Made by a program: the position numbers and the translations under genes. Positions 18,888-28,849 of a DNA stretch of 64,000 nt are shown here, one piece after another. Numbering within the stretch: the first letter of the stretch is position 1; each line of letters opens with the position of its first letter. The notes below the pieces were generated by a model. The model saw nothing but the letters and a program-made list of their open reading frames with translations, made no database searches and was not told the DNA's origin. The stretch is from positions 620,001-684,000 of the forward strand of contig NZ_NEVS01000001.1 in the NCBI RefSeq assembly GCF_002261215.1. The letters are read 5' to 3'. This stretch comes from Bordetella genomosp. 11. Lineage in GTDB: Bacteria; Pseudomonadota; Gammaproteobacteria; Burkholderiales; Burkholderiaceae_B.

Positions 18888-20099
18888 ATGAAAATCACAT
18901 CCGCCCGCGTCATCGTTTGCAGCCCAGGCCGCAATTTCGTGACGCTGAAGATCGAAACCGATGCGGGGCTGACCGGCATCGGCGATGCCACCCTGAACGG
19001 CCGCGAATTGTCCGTCGCCAGCTATCTGACCGATCACGTCATTCCCTGCCTGATCGGGCGCGATGCCCACCAGATCGAAGACATCTGGCAGTTCCTGTAC
19101 CGCGGCGCCTACTGGCGGAAGGGGCCCGTCACCATGACGGCCATCGCCGCGGTCGACACCGCGTTGTGGGACATCAAGGCCAAGGCCGCCAACCTGCCCC
19201 TGTACCAGCTGCTGGGCGGCAAGAGCCGCGAGGGCGTGATGGTCTATGGCCATGCCAACGGCCGCGACATCGAAGAAACCGCCGACGAAGTGCTGCGCTA
19301 TCGCGACATGGGTTACCGGGCCATCCGCGCCCAAAGCGGCGTGCCTGGCCTGCAATCGGTCTACGGCGTGGGCCGCGGCCGCATGTTCTACGAGCCCGCG
19401 GACGCCTCGCTGCCCTCGGAGCACGACTGGTCCACGGAAAAATACCTGGACCACACGCCCAGGCTGTTCGAGAAGATCCGCGATGCCGCCGGTTGGGATG
19501 TGCACCTGCTGCACGACGTTCACCATCGCCTGACGCCGATCGAAGCGGCGCGGCTGGGCAAATCCCTGGAGCCCTATCGGCTGTTCTGGATCGAGGACCC
19601 GACGCCGGCCGAGAACCAGGAGGCCTTCCGCCTGATCCGCCAGCATACCGTCACGCCGCTGGCCGTCGGCGAGATCTTCAACACGGTGTGGGACTGCAAG
19701 GACCTGATCCAGAACCAGTTGATCGACTATATCCGTGCCACGGTGGTGCACGCCGGCGGCATCACGCATTTGCGGCGCATCGCCGATCTGGCCGCGCTGT
19801 ACCAGGTGCGTACCGGCTGCCACGGCGCCACGGATCTGTCGCCGGTCTGCATGGGGGCGGCGTTGCACTTCGATATCGCGATACCGAACTTCGGCGTGCA
19901 GGAATACATGCGCCACACCGAAGAAACGGATGCCGTGTTCCCGCACGCCTATCGTTTCGAGGATGGCATGATGGTGCCCGGCGACGTGCCGGGGCATGGC
20001 GTGGACATCGACGAAAAGCTGGCGGGCAAGTATCCCTACCAGCGCGCCTATCTGCCGGTGAACCGGCTTGCTCACGACGGAACATTATGGAACTGGTAG
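18888..20099 (+). CDS. manD: D-mannonate dehydratase, enolase superfamily (ManD)
   Basis: 403-aa enolase-superfamily enzyme that converts D-mannonate (some members D-gluconate) to 2-keto-3-deoxy-gluconate. ManD hallmarks are [51 protein letters not shown] and [18 protein letters not shown], with the magnesium-binding D/E residues and the C-terminal PHAYRFEDG. The N-terminal capping domain begins at once with [11 protein letters not shown], supporting the ATG at 18888. Adjacent UxaA makes the same keto acid. Confidence 0.94.
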   Translation: MKITSARVIVCSPGRNFVTLKIETDAGLTGIGDATLNGRELSVASYLTDHVIPCLIGRDAHQIEDIWQFLYRGAYWRKGPVTMTAIAAVDTALWDIKAKAANLPLYQLLGGKSREGVMVYGHANGRDIEETADEVLRYRDMGYRAIRAQSGVPGLQSVYGVGRGRMFYEPADASLPSEHDWSTEKYLDHTPRLFEKIRDAAGWDVHLLHDVHHRLTPIEAARLGKSLEPYRLFWIEDPTPAENQEAFRLIRQHTVTPLAVGEIFNTVWDCKDLIQNQLIDYIRATVVHAGGITHLRRIADLAALYQVRTGCHGATDLSPVCMGAALHFDIAIPNFGVQEYMRHTEETDAVFPHAYRFEDGMMVPGDVPGHGVDIDEKLAGKYPYQRAYLPVNRLAHDGTLWNW

Positions 20100-20107
20100 G
20101 ACGCTCC

Positions 20108-21157
20108 ATGCGCCATTGCAATGCCGACGCGCTTATCGAATGGGGCACGGCCTGCCTGCGCGCGCACGACGTGACCGACGACGATGCGCGGCTGGTCGCG
20201 CGCAGCCTGGTGCAGACCAGCCTGTGGGGCATCGATTCCCACGGCATCGCGCGCCTGCCGCATTACCTGAACCGCCTGGCGCACGGGTCCATCCTGGCGC
20301 GCCCGGCCATTGTCGTCAGCCGCAGCGGGCCGGCGACCGCCCAGGTGCAGGGCGGACAGGGGCTGGGCATTGTCGTGTCGTACCGGGCCAATCGGCTGGC
20401 CATGGAGATCGCGGCGGAATGCGGCGTGGGCGCGGTAGGCGTATCCGACTCCTCGCATTGCGGCGCCATCGGACTGTACACGCGCGAGCCCGCGCGTGCC
20501 GGCATGATAGGCATCGGCTTCACGCATTCCGATTCGATCGCCGCGCCGTTCGGCGGCCACGTGCCTTTCCTCGGCACGAATCCCATCTCCATCGCCTTTC
20601 CACGCGCGGGGGGCGAGCCCGTCTGCCTGGACATGGCCACGACCTCCATTCCCTGGAATCGCGTCATGAACGCGCGCCGCGAGGACGCGGAGCTGCCCGA
20701 AGGCGTGGCGCTGGACGAGCAGGGCCTGGACGCCCGCGATCCCCACGCCGCGCGCGCCCTGCGTCCCCTGGGCGGACCGTCGTACGGGCATAAGGGCTAC
20801 GCCCTGGCGCTGATGATCGAATTGCTGTGCGGTCCCTTGAACGGAAATCCCCACGGTCCGCATATCTCGCCGATGTATGAAAAGCTGGAGTTGCCGCGCC
20901 GCCTGGGCGCCTTCTTCATCGTCATCGATCCCGCGCGCTTTCCCGGCGGCGCGACGCTGGCCGCCACCATCGAGCATATGGCGCGCGAGCTGGCCGAACA
21001 GCCCGGCCAGCCGCGCATGCCGGGCGATCCTGAACTGGACGCCGCCGTGCACCGCGCGGCGCAGGGCATCCCGATCGAACCGGGCTTGTGGAGCGAGATG
21101 AGCGCCTGGAGCGAGCGCCTGCGCGTGCCCCTGCCGGCGGCGCGGGATACGCGGTAG
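20108..21157 (+). CDS. Ldh2/malate-ureidoglycolate dehydrogenase family oxidoreductase
   Basis: About 349 aa of the Ldh2/MDH2 family (not the classical Rossmann type), which reduces 2-keto acids or oxidises 2-hydroxy acids with NAD(P). Visible signatures are DSHGIARLPHYLNRL, GVSDSSHCGAIGLY (catalytic His), PFLGTNPISIAFP, LDMATTSIPWNRV and GPSYGHKGYALALMIELL. The ATG at 20108 has TAGGA at 20096-20100 before it; an in-frame ATG at 20087 inside the manD end is an alternative. Its likely role is reduction of a keto acid product in the sugar-acid pathway; the substrate is unknown. Confidence 0.82.
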   Translation: MRHCNADALIEWGTACLRAHDVTDDDARLVARSLVQTSLWGIDSHGIARLPHYLNRLAHGSILARPAIVVSRSGPATAQVQGGQGLGIVVSYRANRLAMEIAAECGVGAVGVSDSSHCGAIGLYTREPARAGMIGIGFTHSDSIAAPFGGHVPFLGTNPISIAFPRAGGEPVCLDMATTSIPWNRVMNARREDAELPEGVALDEQGLDARDPHAARALRPLGGPSYGHKGYALALMIELLCGPLNGNPHGPHISPMYEKLELPRRLGAFFIVIDPARFPGGATLAATIEHMARELAEQPGQPRMPGDPELDAAVHRAAQGIPIEPGLWSEMSAWSERLRVPLPAARDTR

Positions 21158-21270
21158 GGTCCGACCCGCCTGGCAGGGTCGTATCGCTACGTCCGGCATG
21201 GGCAGGCGCCGGATATGGGCATCGCCACCTGGCCCATTCGTGACGGGCGGGGCACGGCAACGCGGGCGGA

Positions 21271-22473
21271 CTAGTTGCGCTGGCGCGGCAGGACCAACAG
21301 CGCGCGGCGCAGTTGGTCGATCTGCGCCGCCGTTTCGCGCATGACCCAATCCGGTCCCTGCATGGCCGGCGGCAGGACCGCGACCGGCGCGGCCTGCTCC
21401 CCGGCATGGCCCGCCGTCCCGCCATCGGCGGGATCGTCCGCGCCCGTGCTGGTGGCCGGTGCGTTGGCCACGGCGGGCGTCCGCCGGGCGGGGACCGTAT
21501 CCAGCACCGACGTATCGCCGGCGCGCAGCGCCCGTGCGATGGCCAGCAATCCCATCCGCATCTCCTGCCCGATATCGCCGCGGAATGCGCGCGCCAGGGC
21601 CAACTGCACTTCGCGCGGCTCTTGCAGCCGCGCGCTGGATATCACCTCCAGCGAGGCCATGATGGCGCGTTGATGATGCTGGATCTCTTCCATCCGCGCC
21701 GACGACAGCCGCATTTCCTTGGCGGCCGATGGCATCAGGCCACGCAGCGCGATCGAGCGCTTGCCCAGGTCGGCGAACACGGCGCTGCGGGCTTCAGGCG
21801 TCAGCGGTTTGTCGGTTTGCAGCCGGCGGATCACGCGCTGCATGCGGCGCAGGTTCAACGCCAGTTCATAGCGCCATGCGTAGCTGCCGTTCAGCGGCAG
21901 CGCGAACGAAAAGACCAGCGCGACGGCGATACCGATACACACCTGCAGGGTTCGCCACAAGCCCATGGTCATGGAATCGTCGCCCTCGCCGGCAACGATC
22001 ATCATCGTGATGGCGGTCAACAGGGCGATATAACCGCCGCTTCCGATCGCATAGTAGGCGCACAGGCCGGCGATCAACGACATGGCACCGATGGTCGCCG
22101 CCGGCGATCCGCCGTACTGGTCGAGCAGGATCAGCAGCAGGCCGGCGGCGGCGCCCAGCAGGGTGCCCATCCCGCGCTCCATCGCCTTTCTGCGGATGTT
22201 GCCCTGATGCTGGATGCCGCCGATGACGGTCAACAGCGAAACGCTGGCCCATACGCTGTGCGGCAGGTCCAGGCCGCGCGACAGCGCCAGCGTTGCCAGC
22301 AGCGCCAGCGCTACCCGTATGCCATGCAGCGCGCGGGCGTGGCGATAGCGCTGGTAAGGCGAACCCAGGGTGCGCACGGCCACGGCCATGCGGCGCAGCG
22401 GCTCCAGCAAATGGAAAACGGCATAAGACAGCATTGAACGGCGCGGCGCGGCGGCGGGCGGTTCCGTATCCAT
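21271..22473 (-). CDS. FUSC family inner membrane protein
   Basis: 400 aa. An N-terminal block of about six hydrophobic helices carries the FUSC pattern (LPHSVWASVSLLTVIGG, RGMGTLLGAAAGLL, then YIALLTAITMMIV). A cytoplasmic helical half follows (residues about 200-400) rich in R and E, with no recognised motif. Fusaric-acid-resistance/AaeB-type exporters are about 650 aa, so this is a short single-module member like YccS-type halves. It lies 33 bp downstream of the YihY gene and is probably cotranscribed with it. Confidence 0.75.
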   Translation of the reverse strand: MDTEPPAAAPRRSMLSYAVFHLLEPLRRMAVAVRTLGSPYQRYRHARALHGIRVALALLATLALSRGLDLPHSVWASVSLLTVIGGIQHQGNIRRKAMERGMGTLLGAAAGLLLILLDQYGGSPAATIGAMSLIAGLCAYYAIGSGGYIALLTAITMMIVAGEGDDSMTMGLWRTLQVCIGIAVALVFSFALPLNGSYAWRYELALNLRRMQRVIRRLQTDKPLTPEARSAVFADLGKRSIALRGLMPSAAKEMRLSSARMEEIQHHQRAIMASLEVISSARLQEPREVQLALARAFRGDIGQEMRMGLLAIARALRAGDTSVLDTVPARRTPAVANAPATSTGADDPADGGTAGHAGEQAAPVAVLPPAMQGPDWVMRETAAQIDQLRRALLVLPRQRN

Positions 22474-22506
22474 CGATCGGTGGCTCCAGCGGGAGGTGCG
22501 CCCGGG

Positions 22507-23418
22507 CTAGGGCGCGGGCTGTTCGGTTTTCTCCTCGCGGCTCATGTATAGCGCGTATTGGCGCGTGAAGACCGCGCCGAAGAAGAAAATCTGGGCGGAA
22601 TAATAAATCCACAGCAGCAGCGCCACCACCGAGCCGGCCGCGCCATAGGCCGAGGCCACGGCGCCACGGCCCAGGTACAGGCCGATACCCCATTTCCCCA
22701 GCAGGAACAGCGCGGCCGTGACGATCGCGCCCGGCACGACGTGCTTCCAGGGGATCACCGCATTGGGCAGCAGCTTGTAGATGACCGCGAACAGCGCGGC
22801 GACCACCGCGAAGGAAAACACGCCGGACAGTACCTCGGCCACCATCGCGAACGCGGAGTTGGTCCACAGTTCGCCGTAGTAGTCGTGCGCCGCGCTCAGG
22901 GCGGCATTCACGGTTAGCGATATCAGCAGGAACAGGGCCAGCACCAGCACCAGTCCGAAAGACAGCAGGCGGCTGCGCACCATGCCGTGCACGCCGCTGC
23001 GCCCCTGGCCCCGCACTTCCCATAGTTCGTCCAGGCTTTGCTTCAACTCCGCGAAGGCGGTGGTGGCGCTGAATATGAGTACGCCGATGGACATGACCGT
23101 CGCGACCAGGCCGCTGCCCGATTCGTGCGCGCTGGCCAGTACGATCTGGATCACCTCCGCGCCGCGATCGCCCATCAGGTCGCGCAGCTGGCCGACCAGT
23201 TCGGAGCGCACGGCCTGTTCGCCGAAGAACGCGCCGGCCACCGCGATCACCAGGATCAACATGGGCGCCAACGAAAAAATCGTGTAAAGCGCCAGGGCCG
23301 CGCCCTTGCTTGACGCGCGGTGCTCCGACCACTGCTGGCCGGATGCGACGATCAGGCGTACCAGCACCGAAGGCGTGGTGCGTAGACGCGATAGATAGGA
23401 CATAAGCGAACTCGCCAT
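22507..23418 (-). CDS. YihY/UPF0761 (BrkB-like) inner membrane protein
   Basis: 303 aa with six membrane segments. Family features are SKGAALALYTIFSLAPMLILVIAVAGAFFGEQA, SATTAFAELKQSLDELWEV and AAGSVVALLLWIYYSAQIFFFGAVFTRQYA, each read in fragments. Once called a ribonuclease BN or serum-resistance (BrkB) protein; the true function is unsettled. Starts at 23418 or 23403 are both possible; the longer frame upstream is Arg/Pro-rich and not conserved. Confidence 0.85.
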   Translation of the reverse strand: MASSLMSYLSRLRTTPSVLVRLIVASGQQWSEHRASSKGAALALYTIFSLAPMLILVIAVAGAFFGEQAVRSELVGQLRDLMGDRGAEVIQIVLASAHESGSGLVATVMSIGVLIFSATTAFAELKQSLDELWEVRGQGRSGVHGMVRSRLLSFGLVLVLALFLLISLTVNAALSAAHDYYGELWTNSAFAMVAEVLSGVFSFAVVAALFAVIYKLLPNAVIPWKHVVPGAIVTAALFLLGKWGIGLYLGRGAVASAYGAAGSVVALLLWIYYSAQIFFFGAVFTRQYALYMSREEKTEQPAP

Positions 23419-23626
23419 CTTCAACGTTGAAAAGCCCTGGTACCGGCCACGCATGCCCCCGCGTGGGCCGAAGACCAGCAATCGTTGTTCCCGCGCTCTA
23501 CCCGGATCGGGCGGCCGACGGGGCACCCCGACCTTACCAGTTGCGCCGTGGCGGCGCCAATGGCGCCCCGCGCGCCGGCGCGCTAGGGGATTACCCGTCT
23601 TGTCGGCATCCACCAGTGTCCATAAT

Positions 23627-23638
23627 ATTGGCGCCAAT
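23627..23638. promoter_or_regulatory. Operator candidate A: palindrome ATTGGCGCCAAT
   Basis: A 12-bp perfect palindrome containing TTGGCGCCAA, 64 bp before the hydrolase start at 23702. The same core occurs before the binding-protein gene (28803) and before the acyltransferase gene (38510), with similar flanks (AT-rich left side, TTTRGG right side). The probable ligand is the GntR regulator encoded at 28123; this is inferred from distribution. Confidence 0.6.
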
Positions 23639-23701
23639 TTAGGCAGCATGTCGTGCGGCACGCGCCGCGCCGTACGACGCTTCTTTTCCATCGAGCGCTC
23701 C

Positions 23702-24562
23702 ATGCCCCAAGACTCTTCCACCGCCGACAGCGCCAGCCTGGCGCGGGCCCTGTACGACCTCGGCCCCGGCATCATCTACGCGTCGCGCAGCGACCCCCGG
23801 TTCTCCTACTGCACCTACGTCCCGCCGCACATCGGGCAGGCGCGGCGGCCGATGCAACTGGTCGTCATCGTGCACGGCACGGGTCGCGCCTTCGTCGAGT
23901 ACCGCGATGCCTTCGCGGAATTCGCCCGCTGGAACGATTGCGTGGTCCTGTGCCCGCTGTTCCCGGCCGGCGTGCTGGGCGACGGCAACCGCGACGGCTT
24001 CAAGCATTTGCGCGAAGGCGACATCCGCTACGACGACGTGCTGCTGGATATGGTGGACGAGGTCGCCGGCAAGTTCGGCTGCGATTTCAGCCGCTTCATG
24101 CTGTTCGGCTATTCGGGCGGCGGCCAGTTCGTCAATCGGTTCGCGGTGCTGCATCCGGAACGGCTGCGCGCCGTGTCCATCGGCGCGCCCGGTTCCGTCA
24201 CATTGCTGGACGCGGACAAGGACTGGTGGGTGGGCACGCGCGACATGGCGGCCCGCTTCGGCAAATCCCTGGACCTGGACGCGTTGCGGCGCGTCGCGGT
24301 GCACATGGTGGTCGGCAAGGCCGATCTCGAAACCTGGGAGATCACGCACCCGCCGGGCGGCAAGTACTACATGCCCGGCTGCAACGACGCCGGCCGCACG
24401 CGCCCCGAGCGCCTGGCCACCTTGCGGCGATCCTTCGAGACCGCCGGCGTGGCGGTGGAGATGGATGTGGTGGACAACGTCCCGCACGATGGCCTGAAAG
24501 TCGTCGGCATCGTCCAGGACTTCTTCGCCAAGGTGCTGCGGCAGGACCGCGGCGAGTCTTAA
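23702..24562 (+). CDS. Alpha/beta hydrolase, PHB-depolymerase/esterase-like
   Basis: 286 aa. The nucleophile elbow is FGYSGGGQF (Ser near residue 136) and the oxyanion/N-terminal strand is LVVIVHGTGR. A late His (VPHDGLKV) completes a plausible triad with an Asp in VVGKADLE. No signal peptide is seen, so probably cytoplasmic. The start could also be an upstream ATG at 23648. It heads the ABC importer operon and may act on an imported amide or ester; the substrate is not known. Confidence 0.75.
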   Translation: MPQDSSTADSASLARALYDLGPGIIYASRSDPRFSYCTYVPPHIGQARRPMQLVVIVHGTGRAFVEYRDAFAEFARWNDCVVLCPLFPAGVLGDGNRDGFKHLREGDIRYDDVLLDMVDEVAGKFGCDFSRFMLFGYSGGGQFVNRFAVLHPERLRAVSIGAPGSVTLLDADKDWWVGTRDMAARFGKSLDLDALRRVAVHMVVGKADLETWEITHPPGGKYYMPGCNDAGRTRPERLATLRRSFETAGVAVEMDVVDNVPHDGLKVVGIVQDFFAKVLRQDRGES

Positions 24563-24654
24563 GCGGACGATGCCGGCAAGATGAACCCGCGTCAAGCAGC
24601 CCGGTCCCCGCGCGGGCCGGCGTTAACCGGCCCCCGTGGCCAAGGACGAAAGCC

Positions 24655-25599
24655 ATGCTGCGTTTCGCGCTGACCCGTATCGTCATGACGCTGCCCACGC
24701 TGCTGATCGTCGCGGTCGCGGTGTTCGTCATGATCCGGCTGATTCCCGGGGACCCCGCGCAGTTGATGCTGGGCGACCTGGCCGATCCCGCCAGCCTGGC
24801 GGATTTGCGCGCGCGCCTGGGGCTGGACCAGACCTGGCCCGTGCAGTTCGGCATCTGGTTCCGCAATATGCTGCATGGCGACCTCGGCGTGTCCATCACC
24901 ACCGGCCAACAGGTGCTGGGCCTGGTATGGGATCGCTTCCTGGTCAGCGCCCAGGTGGTCCTGGCGGCCGTCCTCCTGGCCAGCGTCGTGGCGGTGCCGG
25001 CCGGCATGATCGCCGCCTGGAAGCAGAACGCCTTGCCCGATGTGATGCTGGTCGGCGGCGCGACGCTGCTGGTGTCCATACCCACGTTCTGGGGCGGTTT
25101 GCTGCTTTTGCTGTTCTTCGGGGTCAAGCTGCAATGGCTGCCGGTCGTCGGCTACGTGTCGGTGGCCAGCGACTGGCGGGCGGGCCTGCTGTACCTGGCC
25201 ATGCCGGTGCTTACGCTGTTCCTGCACGAGATCGGCGTCATCATGCGCATGGCGCGCGCCAGTACGCTGGAGGTCCTGCGCCTGGACTACATTACCCATG
25301 CGCGCGCCAAGGGCCTGTCCGAACGCACGGTCCTGATGCGCCATGCCTTCAAGAACGCCTTCGGCCCCACCTGGACCCTGATCGGCCTGGTGCTGGGCAA
25401 TCTGCTGGGCGGCATCGCCGTGGTGGAGACCGTCTTCACCATACCGGGCCTGGGCCGGCTGCTGGTGGACTCCATCTTCGGGCGCGACTACCCGGTGATC
25501 CAGGGCTGCCTGCTGTTCGTGGCCGTCATCTACGTGGTCGTCAACCTCGTCGTCGACCTGTGCTATCCCATTTTCGATCCCAGGGTGACCGTCGAATGA
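24655..25599 (+). CDS. Peptide/opine ABC transporter permease 1 (DppB family)
   Basis: 314 aa, six membrane helices. The N-terminal signature is RLIPGDPAQLMLGD, typical of DppB/OppB. The EAA loop for ATPase contact is DYITHARAKGLSERTVLMRHA. AAGGA lies 8-13 bp before the ATG at 24655. The stop overlaps the start of the next permease as ATGA. Confidence 0.93.
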   Translation: MLRFALTRIVMTLPTLLIVAVAVFVMIRLIPGDPAQLMLGDLADPASLADLRARLGLDQTWPVQFGIWFRNMLHGDLGVSITTGQQVLGLVWDRFLVSAQVVLAAVLLASVVAVPAGMIAAWKQNALPDVMLVGGATLLVSIPTFWGGLLLLLFFGVKLQWLPVVGYVSVASDWRAGLLYLAMPVLTLFLHEIGVIMRMARASTLEVLRLDYITHARAKGLSERTVLMRHAFKNAFGPTWTLIGLVLGNLLGGIAVVETVFTIPGLGRLLVDSIFGRDYPVIQGCLLFVAVIYVVVNLVVDLCYPIFDPRVTVE

Positions 25600-26417
25600 A
25601 AAAACGCATGGCAGCCAATGCGCTGGTGGGCGGCATCCTGGTCGGCGCGATCGTCGTCGCCGCCATCGTCGGCGTCGCATGGACGCCCCACGATCCGCTC
25701 AAGATCAACTTCCTCGCGCGGCTGCGCGCGCCGGGCGGCGCCTTTCTGCTGGGCACCGACGAATTCGGCCGTGACGAGCTATCGCGGCTGATGGCCGGCG
25801 CATCGGCCAGCGTGTGGATCAGCCTGCTGACGGTCACCTTCGCGCTGTTCGCGGGCACCTGCGTAGGCGTGCTGACCGGCTTCGTGCGCGGCTGGACGGA
25901 CCGCATCGTCATGGCGTTCAACAATGCGCTGCTGGCTTTCCCCGGCTTGCTGCTGGCGCTGGGCCTGCTGGCCGTGGTGGGCGCCAACAAGTACGGCATC
26001 ATCCTGGCGCTCGGCCTGGCCTACACGCCCTCGGTGGCGCGCATCGTGCGCGGCACCGTACTGTCGCTGCGCGAAAAGGAATTCATCGAAGCGTCGCGCG
26101 TGCTGGGGAATTCCGAGCTCTACACCATGGGCCGCCACGTGCTGCCCAATTGCGTGGCGCCCCTGACGGTGCTGGCCACGTCGATGTTCGGCTGGGTGGT
26201 GCTGGCCGAAAGCGCGCTGTCCTTCCTGGGCTTGGGCGTTCCGCCGCCCGCGCCGACCTGGGGCAATATGCTGTCGGCGGCGCGGCCCTTCCTGTCCCAG
26301 GCGCCTTACCTTTCCATCCTGCCGGGCCTGTGCATCGCGCTGACGCTGCTGGGCATCAACCTGCTGGGCGATGCCGTTCGCGATCGCCTCGATCCCCGCA
26401 TGCGAGGCATGCAATGA
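25596..26417 (+). CDS. Peptide/opine ABC transporter permease 2 (DppC family)
   Basis: 273 aa. DppC hallmarks are LLGTDEFGRDELSRLM after the first helix, the EAA loop FIEASRVLGNSELYTMGRHVLPN, and AESALSFLGLGVPPPAPTWG before the last helix. Pairs with the preceding permease. Both ends overlap neighbours by ATGA, indicating tight coupling with the ATPase. Confidence 0.94.
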   Translation: MKKRMAANALVGGILVGAIVVAAIVGVAWTPHDPLKINFLARLRAPGGAFLLGTDEFGRDELSRLMAGASASVWISLLTVTFALFAGTCVGVLTGFVRGWTDRIVMAFNNALLAFPGLLLALGLLAVVGANKYGIILALGLAYTPSVARIVRGTVLSLREKEFIEASRVLGNSELYTMGRHVLPNCVAPLTVLATSMFGWVVLAESALSFLGLGVPPPAPTWGNMLSAARPFLSQAPYLSILPGLCIALTLLGINLLGDAVRDRLDPRMRGMQ

Positions 26418-28081
26418 GCGGCGCCCCGCAATCCCTGGTCAGCGTGCAAGGCCTGACCCTGGCCGTCGGGCATGGCGGGCGTGAGATCGTACGCGACGTC
26501 TCCTTCGACATCGCCCCTGGCGAGATGGTCGGTATCGTCGGCGAATCGGGCAGTGGCAAAACGCAGGCGGCGCGCGCCATCCTGGGCTTGACCCCGCCAC
26601 CGCTGGTGCGAGTCGGCGGCCGCATTCTGGTCGAAGGCACGGATATCACGCGCGCCACGCCGGCGGTGCTGCGACGCCTGCGCGGGGCGCGCATCGGCAT
26701 GGTGTTCCAGGAACCCATGACCTCGCTCAATCCCTCGATGACGATAGGGCGCCAGCTGGAAGAAGGGCTGGCACTGCATCGGCGCGACCTGGGCGCGGGC
26801 GAGCGCCGCAAGCGCATCCTGGATATGCTGGCGCGCGTGGGCCTGCGCGATCCCGAAGGCGCGCTCACCGCCTGGCCGCACGAGTTCTCCGGCGGGATGC
26901 GCCAACGCATGATGCTGGCCTCCGTGATGCTGCTGGCGCCGGCGCTGCTGGTGGCCGACGAGCCCACCACCGCGCTGGACGCGGTTGTGCAGCGCGACGT
27001 GCTGGAACTGATGGTGGGACTGACCCGCGAGCACGGCACCGCGGTGCTCATGATCAGCCACGACCTGCCCATGGTCGCGCGCTATACGGAACGCGTCATC
27101 GTCATGTCGCAGGGCGAGGTCGTCGAAAGCGGCGCGACCGCGGATCTGCTGGCCCGGCCGCGACATCCCTACACCCGCAAGCTGCTCCAGGCGATGCCGC
27201 GCCGCATGCCGGCGCGCCTGCCCACGCGCGAGGCGCCCGTCGTCGAGGTACGCCAACTGGTGGTCGATTACGCCGGCCGCCGGCGCATGTTCTCACGCAC
27301 GGCCAGCAAGCGCGCCCTGCACGGTATCTCGCTGGCCGTGCATCCGCGCGAAGTCGTCGCCGTGGTCGGCGGCTCGGGCTCGGGCAAGACCACCTTGGGC
27401 CGCGCCATCGCCGGCCTGGTTACGCCGGCCGAAGGGCAGATCCTCTTCCGCGGCCAGCCCGTCGCGCGCAGCCACGCCGCCTGGAACGACTACCGCCTGA
27501 ATTGCCAGATGGTGTTCCAGGATCCTTATTCGTCGCTGGATCCGCGCATGACCGTGGCCCAGCTGGTGGGCGAGGCGCTACGGCTGGTACCCGGCCTGGC
27601 CGCCGCCGACAAGGAGCGCCGGGTGCGCGAAGTGCTGGACGAGGTGGGCTTGTCCGCTGAGCATGGGGCCCGCTATCCGCACGAGCTTTCCGGCGGGCAG
27701 CGCCAGCGGGTCGCCATCGCCCGCGCCGTCGTGCGCCGCCCGTCCTTCGTGATCGCGGACGAACCCGTATCGGCCCTGGACGTCACGGTGCGGGCGCAGA
27801 TCCTCGATCTGTTCGCCGAACTGCAGCGCAAGCACGGCTTCAGCTGCCTGTTCATCAGCCATGATCTGGGCGTGGTCGAACAGGTGGCCGACCGCGTGAT
27901 CGTCATGCAGGAGGGCAACATCGTCGAGCAGGGCACGCGCGACCAGATCTTCGACGCCCCGCGCGAGGATTACACGCGGCGGCTGTTGGCCGCGATCCCC
28001 ATGCTGGTGTCGACCGAAAGCGGCGGCGTGCGCCTGAAATGGCGCTTCGCCGAAACGCCGGAGGCCACCGCGGCGGCGTGA
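26414..28081 (+). CDS. Fused double ATPase of peptide ABC transporter (DppD-DppF fusion)
   Basis: 555 aa with two complete ABC modules. Module 1 (residues about 5-260): Walker A GESGSGKT, signature FSGGMRQRMM, Walker B LLVADEPT. Module 2 (about 275-555): Walker A GGSGSGKT, signature LSGGQRQRVA, Walker B FVIADEPV, H-loop ISHDLG. The fusion replaces the usual separate DppD and DppF (as in GsiA/YejF). It energises uptake with the two permeases just upstream. Confidence 0.94.
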   Translation: MSGAPQSLVSVQGLTLAVGHGGREIVRDVSFDIAPGEMVGIVGESGSGKTQAARAILGLTPPPLVRVGGRILVEGTDITRATPAVLRRLRGARIGMVFQEPMTSLNPSMTIGRQLEEGLALHRRDLGAGERRKRILDMLARVGLRDPEGALTAWPHEFSGGMRQRMMLASVMLLAPALLVADEPTTALDAVVQRDVLELMVGLTREHGTAVLMISHDLPMVARYTERVIVMSQGEVVESGATADLLARPRHPYTRKLLQAMPRRMPARLPTREAPVVEVRQLVVDYAGRRRMFSRTASKRALHGISLAVHPREVVAVVGGSGSGKTTLGRAIAGLVTPAEGQILFRGQPVARSHAAWNDYRLNCQMVFQDPYSSLDPRMTVAQLVGEALRLVPGLAAADKERRVREVLDEVGLSAEHGARYPHELSGGQRQRVAIARAVVRRPSFVIADEPVSALDVTVRAQILDLFAELQRKHGFSCLFISHDLGVVEQVADRVIVMQEGNIVEQGTRDQIFDAPREDYTRRLLAAIPMLVSTESGGVRLKWRFAETPEATAAA

Positions 28082-28122
28082 TTGTCCGTAAAATCTGCCT
28101 GACCCAATTACGGAACTTCATC

Positions 28123-28749
28123 ATGCCGAAGACGGCAGCTTCCACCGGCCCGACGTCATTGGCCGATCAACTGGCTCGCGATATCCAGTCCGGCGTGTTC
28201 GGCACGGGGGCGTGGCTCAAGCAGATCGATCTGCAGGAACGCTACGGCGCCAAGCGGCTGGACGTGCGCCGCGCGCTGGACCACCTGACCCAGAAGCGCG
28301 TCATCGAGCATGTGCCCAATCGCGGCTACCACGTCCACGCCATCGATGAAGCGCGCCAGAACCACATCCGCGACATCCGCGCCTTGCTGGAAGTCGGCGC
28401 CGCCGCCGACCTGATGCCCCAGGTCACCGATGCCAAGGTCGCGCAGCTGCGCGCCATGGCCGAACGCTTCGAGCAACTGGTGCTGACCGGCACGCTGCTG
28501 CAGCAGTACGAGGTCAACCTGCAGTTCCACGAGGCGCTGTACGACATGTGCGCAAACCGCGAGCTGGTGGCCCTGATCCAGGATATGCGCAGCCGGGCGG
28601 TCGCCGCGCCCGCCACGCAATGGATGACGCGCGCCCGCATCGAAAAATCGGTGCGCGAACACTTCGATATCGTCGCCGCAGTCCAGGCGCGCGACGTCAA
28701 GCGCCTGCAGAAAATCATTCGCGAGCATGTGATGCAAACCATGCCCTGA
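28123..28749 (+). CDS. GntR family regulator, FCD subgroup
   Basis: 208 aa. The winged helix is somewhat divergent: SLADQLARDIQSGVFGTGAWL, then the recognition segment YGAKRLDVRRALDHL and NRGYHVH. The FCD domain follows (EVNLQFHEALYDMC, VREHFDIVAAVQARD, KIIREHVMQ), with metal-binding-type His residues. It lies 41 bp after the ATPase gene and 100 bp before a binding-protein gene. It is the best candidate to bind the TTGGCGCCAA sites of this region. Confidence 0.87.
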   Translation: MPKTAASTGPTSLADQLARDIQSGVFGTGAWLKQIDLQERYGAKRLDVRRALDHLTQKRVIEHVPNRGYHVHAIDEARQNHIRDIRALLEVGAAADLMPQVTDAKVAQLRAMAERFEQLVLTGTLLQQYEVNLQFHEALYDMCANRELVALIQDMRSRAVAAPATQWMTRARIEKSVREHFDIVAAVQARDVKRLQKIIREHVMQTMP

Positions 28750-28802
28750 CTCGGGAAAGTCCGGGTTACGCGGACGGGGCGCGCTCCTCATAATGCCCAA
28801 AT

Positions 28803-28812
28803 TTGGCGCCAA
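28803..28812. promoter_or_regulatory. Operator candidate B: TTGGCGCCAA
   Basis: A perfect 10-bp palindrome, 37 bp before the GTG start of the binding-protein gene, where a repressor would cover the promoter. On the minus strand the flanks read ATA before and ATTTGGG after the core, closely like site C and site A. Binding by the adjacent GntR protein is inferred. Confidence 0.6.
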
Positions 28813-28849
28813 TATTGTCTAAATTCGAAGCGCCCCAAAGGAGTCTCCC

